Source: Datnioides undecimradiatus
Taxonomy: Eukaryota; Chordata; Actinopteri; Lobotiformes; Datnioididae
Reading direction: 5' to 3'
NCBI GenBank assembly: GCA_008933995.1
Contig: WARS01000014.1
Span: 5,813,192-5,877,191 of the forward strand
DNA length: 64,000 bases
The position numbers were made by a program, and so were the translations under genes. Every line of letters starts with the position of its first letter. Position 1 is the first letter of the stretch. The notes beneath the pieces were generated by a model. That model saw nothing but the letters and a program-made list of their open reading frames with translations, had not been told where the DNA came from and did no database searches. Shown here in pieces: positions 50,084 through 60,200 of this stretch.

Positions 50084-51528
50084 CAGACATGGTTCAGACT
50101 GGCTCCGGGAACACTGTAACCGCTTTAATGTTGGAGACATTTTAACTAAGATCCTACTGAGACCTAATATGAACAACAAAGTTAAGAACTAGTATGAACA
50201 GTTTTATCCAAATGGAACCCGACTGCTTCATTTCATCAAAGCAATGAATCATTTAGTTGGGACTGTTTGCCTCTACTGCAGTCTTCCATATTCTTTGTTT
50301 ATTCATCAGGCTTCACGATGATAAAGCACTTTGACATTGAGTTTCCAACGCAATGTGTAACAACTGAGAAAGCCCCAAAGAGACGCAACCATGATTTTAG
50401 GTGCATTTGACTCGAATACAGCTAAACAGGTAATATTAGAACGGAGTTAGAAAGATAAGAGAAGAAAAAGACAAACTGCAGAGTTAAAAAACAGTTTCAG
50501 TTAAAGCTCATCAACAGGGATGCTGTGCACCGAATATGGGCTGGCAGTACATGCTGCTAATTGGCATCAGAGTGACTCAGCTTTGCAGTAGCGTTTGCAT
50601 AAAATGTTTCCATAAGCCCCTTTTCCATAAAGCAATTTGTTCATTTTGTGTAACGCTTCATTTAAACGCTGTCGCACCTTCTGCTACACACAACCAGTCT
50701 GGATTCTAGACTCGAGTCTGGCCTGAAAGAGCAGCAATAATACTGTTCCACCCCAAAAATGAGCTCAAATGACAATGTAGCATTGTTTGTACCTATAAAG
50801 GATACATTATGACTGAACTACACTCACTCAGTACACCACAGTGACCTCAGCTGGGTTTTGGTGTCATTACACTACAATAAACAGTGGTTAGTTGTGGTTG
50901 ACTGGCACCCTGTGGTCCACACCTGGCTGTTCCAACAATGTGATGGGATAATTCCACTGCAAGATGTTTAAAAATGAAACTTCGGACACTTCTGCCCACA
51001 TTAATACCAAACTTCTTGTGGTCAAACCAAAATTTGTACCAAAGGGAATCAGCAGTCTTCTGGTTTAAATCGAGCACATGGTAAACAATATGACTACTGA
51101 ATACTGAACCAGCAGACTGGAGCATGTGAACACAAATGCACTGCTGCTTCAGGCAGCAAGTTACCAACCGACTTTTCGAACATTTGTGCCATCAACTGTA
51201 AAATAAGCATAAAAAACACTGACTTTAATAGTTTAGTACACATTAGCTGCACTCCAGTACTGCAAATGAACAAAGCAGAGATTATCAAGCAAAGCATGTT
51301 ATGATATTTTTGTACTTTGACCTTTTTTTTTTTTGACTACTGTAATCTTGCTTTAATGCATGTTGTTTTTATTTGTATCAGAGGATCAAAACCGCCCAGT
51401 CATAAACGTTTCTGACCTCGTATGAAAGAAAGAGCTTTATATTGCTGCTTTCATTTGTTCAGATGGAAAAAGATTTGCCGAACCGAACTGAATGCAAAGT
51501 TGTGTAATTTGTGTAGGTTTTCTTTTGA

Positions 51529-51534
51529 AATAAA
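51529..51534 (+). terminator. mtmr7: mtmr7 poly(A) signal AATAAA
   Basis: Canonical hexamer followed by TTTATTGT-rich sequence. Confidence 0.55.
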
Positions 51535-51599
51535 CAGATACTTTATTGTCAACAACAGTGTTCAATTACTTCCTAGTTGTGAGCTTGACAGACCTTTTT

Positions 51600-52018
51600 T
51601 AGAGAGCCAGTTCACCCAAAACATCATTTTCCCACATATTTCAAGTTGTGTGAAGCAATACAGACAGGTTTGGTTGTATTTGCTGAGGATCTGAGCTTAT
51701 CTGAGATTTCTGGATCATTTACAAAACACACTGAATATCGTTTTATGGATTTAACTGTCAGGGGAAGGAAGATGCAGCAAATTATGTTGACAGTGCAAAC
51801 AGTGGATTCTCCAGAGTGACTATGACACAGATACTGCAGAAATGTGTTGTTGAATTTATGAAAATACTTTTTCCAGAGCTTCATTGTGTTGGTGTAGGCA
51901 GACATTTCAGAGTCTAATATCTCAATCCCAGAACAAATTAAACCAAAACTGTCTGAGTGGCTGGATACCACAAGGGAGAAATCATGTTTTTTGCAAGTTG
52001 AGTGAACCAACCCTCTAA
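51600..52018. repeat. Interspersed repeat with imperfect inverted ends
   Basis: The left end reads AGAGCCAGTTCACCCAA. The right end, inverted, reads AGAGGGTTGGTTCACTCAA. Between them are motifs I associate with fish repeats (GAGCTTCATTGTGTTGG, CAGACATTTCAGAGTC, AAATTAAACCAAAACTGTC). A 153-codon minus-strand frame (51624-52085) covers it, but its composition and lack of any domain suggest coincidence. It lies where vps37a would be expected. Confidence 0.5.
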
Positions 52019-52740
52019 GAATGTTATCCAGCCCCTGTATATGTGGAGTTACAACATGCAGGTTTTTGTATATTCGAGTCAACAATTCTTGGACACCAAC
52101 AATGATCTACACAGTCCGTCATTTTGTGCCAATGACAGTTATTTATTTGCTTATAACCAGAGGGCAAAAAAAAAAACCTCAACACAAAAGAAGTGAAATT
52201 TCAGCTTCAGGTTAAACGATTTACTTCTGAACAACTGCATTTGCATAATCATCTTAATTTACAAACAATAACAAAATGTTTTATGTTGACTGGTTTTACT
52301 AGGCCAACTCTTTTATAACATTGTCATTCAATGGTAGCACAGGCTGTCCCTGATTTTGGGGCTGAGCATCAGTCCTGCTGTTTGTGAACATCTGTCCAGC
52401 TGTACTGGCCATGAGCCAGACTCTGAAGCCCTGTCATCACCAGTAGTGCTGCTCTGTAGCTCATCCAGCTGTCCGCTTGCATGTCTGCAGGCAAAGACAA
52501 TTTTACTTTGAAGGTCAGTGATGTAAGTGATAATGTGATAGTGTCAAACCAAAGTCTCCATATACATAAGAAAACTGTAAGACTTAGACCAATTTGGTCC
52601 AATTTTAAAGTAATAGTTTTATCGTTTTTAATTTACTGTTTTATTTAAAAATTAGTTTAAACACACATTTTGAAAGTTAACCATTTACTATGTCGCGTTA
52701 GCAGGTCTTTTCACTTTTTCAGACATTGAAGCTGGAGCGC
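52019..52740. other. Intergenic DNA upstream of cnot7
   Basis: AT-rich, with no exon or element recognised. In human, VPS37A starts from the opposite side of the CNOT7 promoter. I read the minus strand here and saw no VPS37A-like start. Confidence 0.5.
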
Positions 52741-52978
52741 TGAACAAACAGGACGTGGGTCACAAGCACGTGCGCACTTACGCACATCACGTGTCTGTTT
52801 TACGTGATGACGTACTGTTGTAGGTTCAGCTATGATGGCAGCCGTAGGTTGACATCGATACATTACTGAATATAAAGTATTTAAAAGTTAGCGGAAAACC
52901 CCTGACACACGAACGTAGCACAAACTAAGAGTTTTCAGATAGCACACACCTCAAACACACAGCGCCCGGTGGGGAACG
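52741..52978 (+). promoter_or_regulatory. cnot7: cnot7 promoter and noncoding first exon
   Basis: Two CACGTG E-boxes (52767-52772, 52788-52793) and TGACGTA (52808-52814, CRE/ATF half of GATGACGTA) cluster within 50 bp. A leader exon follows, ending at donor GAACG/GTAAGT (GT at 52979-52980). The ATG lies in the next exon, which begins at 53653. The position of the transcription start is inferred. Confidence 0.55.
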
Positions 52979-53659
52979 GTAAGTTCACGGGGCTACCGTC
53001 AGCTTTGCAGCACCAAAGTGACGCCGAGTCTGTGTGTGTGTGTGTTTGTGTGCTGCTAACTAGTTACTCATATATTTCATGTGTTACACACACTCTTTCT
53101 CACCTGTCGAGCGAGCTGTCTGCTTTGTGGAGTGTCTTCAAACTGTGCACAGCCTCTCCCTCCGGAGAGCCTGCACTGTCCTGCTCGTGTTAGCCCGCTG
53201 TAGCCCGCTAACTGCTACAGGTAACCTAGCTAGCACAAAGTGCTGCTGGAAACTGGCTGCGACGGGCTAGTCACGCACGTCCTGCCTATTCAGTAGACAG
53301 CTGCTGCTCCCACGTCTGTTTGTGTTTGTGTTCGTGTTCATTTCAGTTAACGTGAAGTGTCCCAGCTGAAAGGAAACACACACCGGTCTGGGACTGATAT
53401 AGCCTCCACAGTCAGATGTGTGTGTCTGAGCACGTCCTATGTCCTGCATTTAGTATTATAATGTCATACAATGTTATCTAAATGGGTTGTCAGTGTTTCT
53501 TTAGTATCCGGGAGTCATGAGTGTGTGTGCTTGCCTTTGTTCTTCGACCTGTTGTCATAATGTGTGTCTCAGTCAGCAGGTTGGGTCTGTGAACCAGCTG
53601 TCTTGAAGCTTCTGTCTGTTTTTCTTGCCATCTCTCTCTTTGCATGGTGTAGTGGCACT

Positions 53660-56600
53660 ATGCCCGCAGCTACTGTGGATCACAGCCAAAGAATATGTGA
53701 GGTTTGGGCCAACAACCTGGAGGAGGAGCTGAAGAGGATCCGACATGTCATCCGAAAATACAACTACATTGCTATGGTGAGTGGCTCTCATCAGAGGGGA
53801 GAAAGCTGGGAGACACAGGCACATTTCAGTAGTGCATAACGACAGCATCGTGTTTGTCTTCTATCAGGACACTGAGTTTCCAGGTGTAGTAGCCAGACCA
53901 ATCGGAGAGTTCAGAAGCAACGCTGACTATCAGTACCAGTTGCTGCGCTGCAATGTGGATTTGCTCAAGATAATCCAGCTGGGCCTCACGTTTATGAACG
54001 AACAAGGGGAATACCCTCCGGGAACATCGACATGGCAGTTCAATTTCAAGTTTAACCTCACGTAAGATGACTTCTGTGCTTTTCTCACTCCTGCATCCAC
54101 GGCATGCATCTGATTTACTCTCTCCCTGTGTCTTTAAATCAGTGAAAGTCACACTTGACATGCTTAAAGCACACACAGATAAGACGTTAGCGTATGTTAC
54201 ACATTTAGCTATAATGTTCATTGTTCGTACTGCGCTGTCAAAATGCATAAAGTCAGTTTAGATGTCGTTAGAGAACAAATTTTCGAACTCTTTCGAACTG
54301 CACGCACGGACAGAGCACAACACCACAGGCGCCGTGTACACAGTCAGGGCTGTTTTTTTTATTATGACACGCAATTACTGCTGTGATACCTGCTTTATTG
54401 TCTTTGGTGTTTGAAGTAATAACACTGTGACTTGTGTTTGTCATCAGAGAGGACATGTATGCACAGGACTCCATTGAGCTCCTGACCACTTCAGGGATTC
54501 AGTTCAAGAAGCACGAGGACGAGGGCATCGAGACGCTGTACTTTGCAGAGCTGCTGATGACGTCCGGAGTGGTGCTCTGTGACGGGGTCAAGTGGCTGTC
54601 TTTTCACAGGTATTCTGCCCACGAAGCTATTTTTGCATGCAGCCAGTTAGAGTTGAATAGTGGCAGCTATACTGCGGTCATGTGCATGGCAACAGTTATC
54701 CTATTTGTTGTGGTCATAGTATTTAGGTAAAAAAAATGGATACCTTACAGAAATCGCTAATTGTCTTCTTTTGACTCTTTGCTTGTCAGTTAGTTGATAA
54801 TTGAACATTGAACACCGGCACACTGTTAATTCTGTTATCATGGCTGTATTTGATGACATCATAAAATGAACACCTGGTAAGTTTGACACTTTTTTCAGAG
54901 TATGTTTTTGTCATGTCTGCACACAGACAGCCTCCTGCGTTTAGATGTTTACTAATGATCTGTGCTGTGGCCGTTCAGAAGGAACATGAACTGTTTTGGC
55001 TTTTAATGACTTATATATTTCATTTGATTTTTAATTTTTTTCTTATTATGTTGTCAATGCCATTTCGTCTGTGGGAGGTAAGATGTTACACAGAACTACA
55101 AACATGTTAAAACAAGAGTTGCTGCCCAGTCTAAATGAACAGGTGATTTGTTACCTTGGTCTGTAATGATGAAGCGACTTTTCTCCAGTATTTTCTGCGC
55201 TCTGCTGCTAAACATCTTCATTTCATACTCAGTTTCCCACTGTGTCTCCATGGCAAACTGAGGCTAAAGATAACCAGGCTTTGGAAAGTAAACAAAGCTT
55301 AGGTTTGAAACGTCACTGTCATCTCTTTCAGGTATTTAGAACACACTTTTACCAACAGGCTTTAATGTCTTGTCCTTTTTAACTTAGATTCTTTGTTGTT
55401 GTATTTTGGCTGATTCTGTTTTTATCACCGAGTTCCTTTAATTCATCCTTCATTTCATTGTTTTCTGGTAAATTCAGAGTTTATCTAAATTGATACTTAA
55501 ATGGTCATCACTCATCCTTCCAGTTCCTAGCCACTGATACTGGTTATAACATCATAATCCTGAAACACAACATCTTTTCAGGTATAATGACTGGTCTGTG
55601 TAGTTTGCTGTCACTGTGTTCTAGTTGTATAAACTTCACATAAGGCCCTTGCAGATACGTGCATGCAAAAAAAGAAAAGCCAGTCATCCTGTCTTTGACT
55701 GTCTGTGTGTCATGGCCGATTAGAGGTGAATCTGTGGAAGCCTCCTACTGTGTGCTCCTGAAAAGCAAAGTCGAAAGGTGTCTTTATGTTTGTGTTTGTG
55801 TGTTTTGCAGCGGCTATGACTTTGGATACCTGATAAAGATTCTGTCCAACGCCAACCTGCCCGAGGAGGAGGTGGACTTCTTTGAGATTCTTCGCCTGTA
55901 CTTTCCCGTCATTTATGATGTCAAGTACCTCATGAAGAGCTGTAAAAACCTGAAGGTATATAAATATTCCAGCAGGAAGTACAGACTATTTGCTGTTTCG
56001 TTCATTTAAAGCTCCACACCTTTGTTTTCGGCTTCTCTCAAGTTTTATCTGAAACTTGGATCAGCAGTAACTGACGGCGGTTTGTTTTCAGGGCGGGCTG
56101 CAGGAAGTAGCTGAGCAGCTGGAGCTGGAGAGGATCGGACCACAGCATCAGGCCGGCTCTGACTCTTTACTCACGGGCATGGCTTTCTTCAAGATGAGAG
56201 AGGTAAACTTGTCAAGTGTCGAGAGAGTCGAACCTGACAAATCCGAACAGAGTATTGCTGAAGACTCGCACCCTTTTACGTGAATCTGGTGGCAATTTAA
56301 CATGCAGGTCTCATGTCTGATGAAGCACTCGATTGGACAACTCAGTTCTCTGTAGCTCCTCTTTACAAAAACATACTGTAAACCATCACAGCTGCAGCTA
56401 ACAGGTATTTGAATGCTCCTTGATATGTTGATTATATTCTATTTTTCAGTTGGCATCAACTACAAAGCTGGCTTCCTGTTTTGTCCATCCAGCAGTTGAA
56501 AGATATTTTATTTACAACATAAAGAAGCAGATCTATAAACAGTGAATGCTGAGCTTAATGTTTGTTAGCATTTGAAACATATTATTATATTGTAAAAATG

Positions 56601-56984
56601 GTCATGTGATCATCAACACTGTTGACTGGTGTTCTGTCGACGCACTGACCTTTCAATAGAAGAAACATTCACACCCCGTCCTACATCTGACAGAACGGCA
56701 CTAATCACCCAGTCAGCTGGGAGGAAACTCCTGTATTTCACATGACGATGCCATCATTAGTGTGTTTGGGACCTGCTCCGGATGATAATGTGACATTAAA
56801 TGAACATGTAGCCGTCTGTTCTCAGTATCCTGTGTCTTTATTTTCCCCACAGATGTTCTTTGAGGATCATATCGATGATGCAAAGTACTGTGGTCACTTG
56901 TACGGGCTGGGCTCCGGCTCGGCCTACGTCCAGAACGGAACGGGGAACGCTTACGAAGAGGAGGCTAACAAGCAGCAGTCGTGA
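53660..56984 (+). CDS. cnot7: cnot7, CCR4-NOT complex deadenylase subunit 7 (CAF1)
   Basis: Coding exons: 53660-53776, 53868-54061, 54448-54609, 55811-55955, 56092-56202, 56853-56984 (TGA). All phases join, giving 286 residues (human 285). CNOT7 is a DEDD-family 3'-5' exoribonuclease that shortens mRNA poly(A) tails, bound to CNOT1 and to CNOT6/6L and BTG/TOB proteins in cytoplasm and nucleus. All four catalytic acids are in place: Asp40 and Glu42 (DTEFPG), Asp161 (SGYDFGYL) and Asp230 (AGSDSLLTG), with [17 protein letters not shown] near the end. The start [20 protein letters not shown] is that of CNOT7. The paralogue CNOT8 is similar, but the tail [16 protein letters not shown] and the neighbouring mtmr7/zdhhc2 fit CNOT7. 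The ATG is 7 nt into its exon. The sequence is almost identical to mammals where compared, indicating strong constraint. Confidence 0.96.
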
Positions 56985-57210
56985 CATCACTCTGGCGCTC
57001 ACCCTTCCTGTGGTTCAACAATGCACAATCGGTGCGGCGCTGAAGCCGAGCTTCACCAACCGGATGATGATGATGATAACGGAAGAACACAAAACATACA
57101 TGCATCATTTAGCAAGCTGCTTCTCATAGGCTCTGCTCACCTTAGACAACTGAATACGACAGTCAAAAAACAAAAACACAGCTGTCCTCACACACGCCCC
57201 TGCTGGCTGC

Positions 57211-57269
57211 GTGTGTACGTGTGTGTGTGTGTGTGTGTGTGCGCATGTGTGTGTGCGTGTGCGCGTGTG
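57211..57269. repeat. Interrupted (GT)n/(GC) microsatellite
   Basis: GT repeats broken by AC, GCGC and CAT units in the cnot7 3' UTR. Confidence 0.9.
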
Positions 57270-58634
57270 AGTTTAGTCTTTTATTCCTACGAAGAGGTGG
57301 AGGCAGCCTGGTTGGATCTGTTCAATTTAACATGCTTTGAGAAGATGGGATTTTAGTTTTCCTGAGCTGTTCTGTAGAAAATGTTTTGCACTTTAAAGCT
57401 CTGACCTGATTTTATATGGAAAGCTGAACATGTCTCTGGCGTCTCTCTCCTCTTTGTTGCCTTCTCCACGTTCCTGTTTTACATTGTGAACATGTAACTC
57501 TTTACCATCACGACAACTGCTCTCACCACGCTCAGCCTTAATATTAGCTGCATTCTCATCTTTTAAACTTTAAGTTATTGTGCTGGTTTTCCTGATGTCG
57601 AAACGAGTCAACACTAAGGCGCCATGTGTCGGTACACTCGCCCCCTGTCATTGGATCTCTTGTTTGACAAGGAGAAAGGGAGCTCTCACTGAGTGAGTTT
57701 ACATGCACCTGAATATCTCATTGAAGTTATTTGTTTTCATTTGTTCATATAAAGGATAATGTTAATTATGAATAATCTAATCCCACCATGAGAAGCCTTC
57801 AACTAACAAGCTGGTGTATTCTGCTTGTGCAGAGATGGGATACTAAAACGCCATTTCCTCTTTATCATTCGTTGCAGTTTTCCTTTTTTGTATTTATAAT
57901 AATGCTCAGAGAAGAGGCCTATATATACATATAGGCCGTATGTACTAGATGCATACTTTTCATTGGAGGAACATGGATCGCTTGTGCATGTAAACACTCT
58001 CAATGACACAAGAATACATGGACACAGATGCATCAACGTGGTCTCGTGCTGATTTCAACCAAATTCACCAGACCTTTGAAAACAACAATTTAAAAAATGG
58101 AAAAAGATGGAAAAACAACACTTGCCTGCTGAAGGGCATGCTGAGGTTAACCTGAACTACTCTGCTCAGAGTACATTTTCATTTTTAATTGAAATTAAGG
58201 TTTTGTAGAGTTTTAGTGTTGTAATAAATGAAGAAAGAACTTTTACTCATTCGCAAAAAAACCCCTACCATTGCCTTTTAACACACATCTTTATGTTCCA
58301 GCGGAGTTCATGTCACTTGTCGCTCTGGCCTTTGAATTCCTTTATTTTTTTTGTGTTGCTTTCCAGTTCGTTCATGCCGCATAGACCAGCTGCATGTACT
58401 CAAACGTTTGAATAAATGAGTGTGTTGTTGAATAGTATCCTGAACTTCCATAGGCGTGTGTTCAAATGTAGGTTCAACTTCTTATTAACCTCCCTCAGCG
58501 TCAAAAAAAAAAAAAAAAAAACCCTGACGGCTGAAATAAACCTTTTTTTTTTTCTTTCTGCAGCGCATCGCCCACACTGTAAAGGTGTAAAAGAACAATA
58601 TGCAATATACAAGAGGATTGTTTTTAGATTATTT

Positions 58635-58644
58635 TGTAAATAAA
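58635..58644 (+). terminator. cnot7: cnot7 distal poly(A) signal overlapping a Pumilio-type site
   Basis: TGTAAATAAA: the AATAAA hexamer at 58639-58644 overlaps TGTAAATA (58635-58642), which fits the Pumilio binding consensus UGUANAUA. Proximal AATAAATG near 58410 is an alternative signal. Confidence 0.55.
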
Positions 58645-58746
58645 GGCTTCAAACTTTTCTACCATAAAAGGCTCTCGGCCGTTACATCTCTTTCATGACT
58701 CAAAAACCCTCCACATGTGCAACAAAGAGGCTGAAGATGAGCTCGT

Positions 58747-58752
58747 TTTATT
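58747..58752 (-). terminator. zdhhc2: Candidate zdhhc2 poly(A) signal (minus)
   Basis: TTTATT on the plus strand is AATAAA on the minus, about 1.45 kb past the zdhhc2 stop and about 100 bp from the cnot7 signal on the other strand. Confidence 0.45.
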
Positions 58753-60200
58753 CTTATAAGGCATCACAACTGTACAGTACATGACCTCACACATCCATAT
58801 TGTCTCATTAGTCGTACAGACAGAAGAATAGAAAAATATAGATTGGCTGTTGCTGTCGTTTTGGGTTTTTTTCTTTTAAACAAGCATACATTCTTCCAAC
58901 TAGTTTTCTGCAATGTTTTCAATATTTTCCAGCCAGAGACGAGAACAGACAGACTCCTCAGAAGGTGAAAATCGACTGTACAAAGCGGCTGGAGCTTTTT
59001 TTTTTTTTTTTCTCTCTTTGTTTGCTCTGCAGTTCATCCACAACATCGTGGTGTGAGTTAGAAAAACACTCCACAGTATCTGCTTTATGATGGTGAACAG
59101 ATCTGCAGCATTACACAGAGGCTTTGCTGGCGGCTGGTGTCCGGCCCTCCAGAGACAGTCGGGAAGCTTTTGGCCGGCAGTTGGACGTGTGGGCCTGTTG
59201 TAGGCTACCAGACAGCAGTTCAGATATTTGGCAGAGGAGGGGGGGGGGGGGATGTGCTGTCGCAGCACAGAGCTGCACCTGCTCTCAGGTGTTTCGGTGT
59301 GACAGCAGCATCCTCACTCATGCTATAACGAGTCAGAAGAGCCCTTATTCAGTTTACTAATTAATACACTGTGTTGTTTTTTTTTTTGTTTGTTTGTTTG
59401 TTTCCAAGCACAGGGGAGAACATCTTGTGGTACAGTTCACTACAACAAAGTGTTTGTGTTGACATCCTGAGATGATGAGAGCATGCATCATTTGAACTTC
59501 CACAACACTCAACATGGTGGGTGGAAAACCTGCCCACTCCAAACTCCCCCCCTTTTTTTTAAAAAAAAAAAGAGAAAAGAAAAGAAAAGGCTAAAGGAAT
59601 ATCACTTACATCACGGTAACACCACTACTAATCTCTACTTCATGTGCAAACATTTGGCAAACTCATAACGGCATTTACTCTATGTGCTAAGCCATGAAAA
59701 CAACATAAAACAAACCGACTCGTCATTAATTCTACTGTAACATACAAAAGCAGCTCAGGTCTCCTAGTATACAAAGTGCAAAAACATCTCTTCCACTGCT
59801 GCTCTGTGCTTCTTCACATATGAACGAAAAGACAGTGCGATAGTTGGAATGCTATACTCATTTCCATCCACTGGAGCCCAGATACTTTCAGATAGCAGCA
59901 GGAAGTTGTTGCTTATAACAATAACAGTAACACTGATGATAAAAGTCCTTCGTTTGCCTCCGTTTCCTGTGTGATATCTGTTGGTGGACCTCTCAGAAGC
60001 AGGGTGCAGCATGGGAAACAACATATAGTGATGATGTTACCACCACATCACGGTCTGATAGGCACAAACACAAAGGAGGGGGCAGCATAGACCTGTCGGA
60101 TGAAACATAACATATATGATGATACATTTCATATCTTGACAGGTGAATGTTGTCTTTATGAGCGTTAACACACTTTTCTGGGTTCCGGTGTCACCTCTGG
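58753..60200 (-). other. zdhhc2: zdhhc2 3' untranslated region
   Basis: About 1.45 kb with homopolymer runs (T about 58998-59011, G about 59237-59251, T about 59377-59386, A about 59561-59570). No coding signals were seen. Confidence 0.5.

Larger units (their letters stand above)
49763..51560 (+). other. mtmr7: mtmr7 3' untranslated region
   Basis: About 1.8 kb from the TGA to the AATAAA at 51529-51534. It includes the (AC)n tract. No further splice junctions are needed. Confidence 0.55.
56985..58665 (+). other. cnot7: cnot7 3' untranslated region
   Basis: About 1.65 kb. It contains an interrupted (GT)n at 57211-57269, an A run of about 19 at 58503-58521 followed by a T run at about 58543-58552, and two AATAAA hexamers (near 58410 and at 58639-58644). 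The A/T pair could form a hairpin. Confidence 0.6.

Noticed and set aside
51624-52085. 153-codon minus-strand open frame
   Set aside because: It coincides with a repeat-like segment with inverted ends, has no recognisable domain, and a chance open frame is plausible in this AT-rich DNA.
57021-57356. 111-codon plus frame after the cnot7 stop
   Set aside because: Lies within the 3' UTR and runs through a GT microsatellite (VCVCVCV repeats), so it is an artefact.
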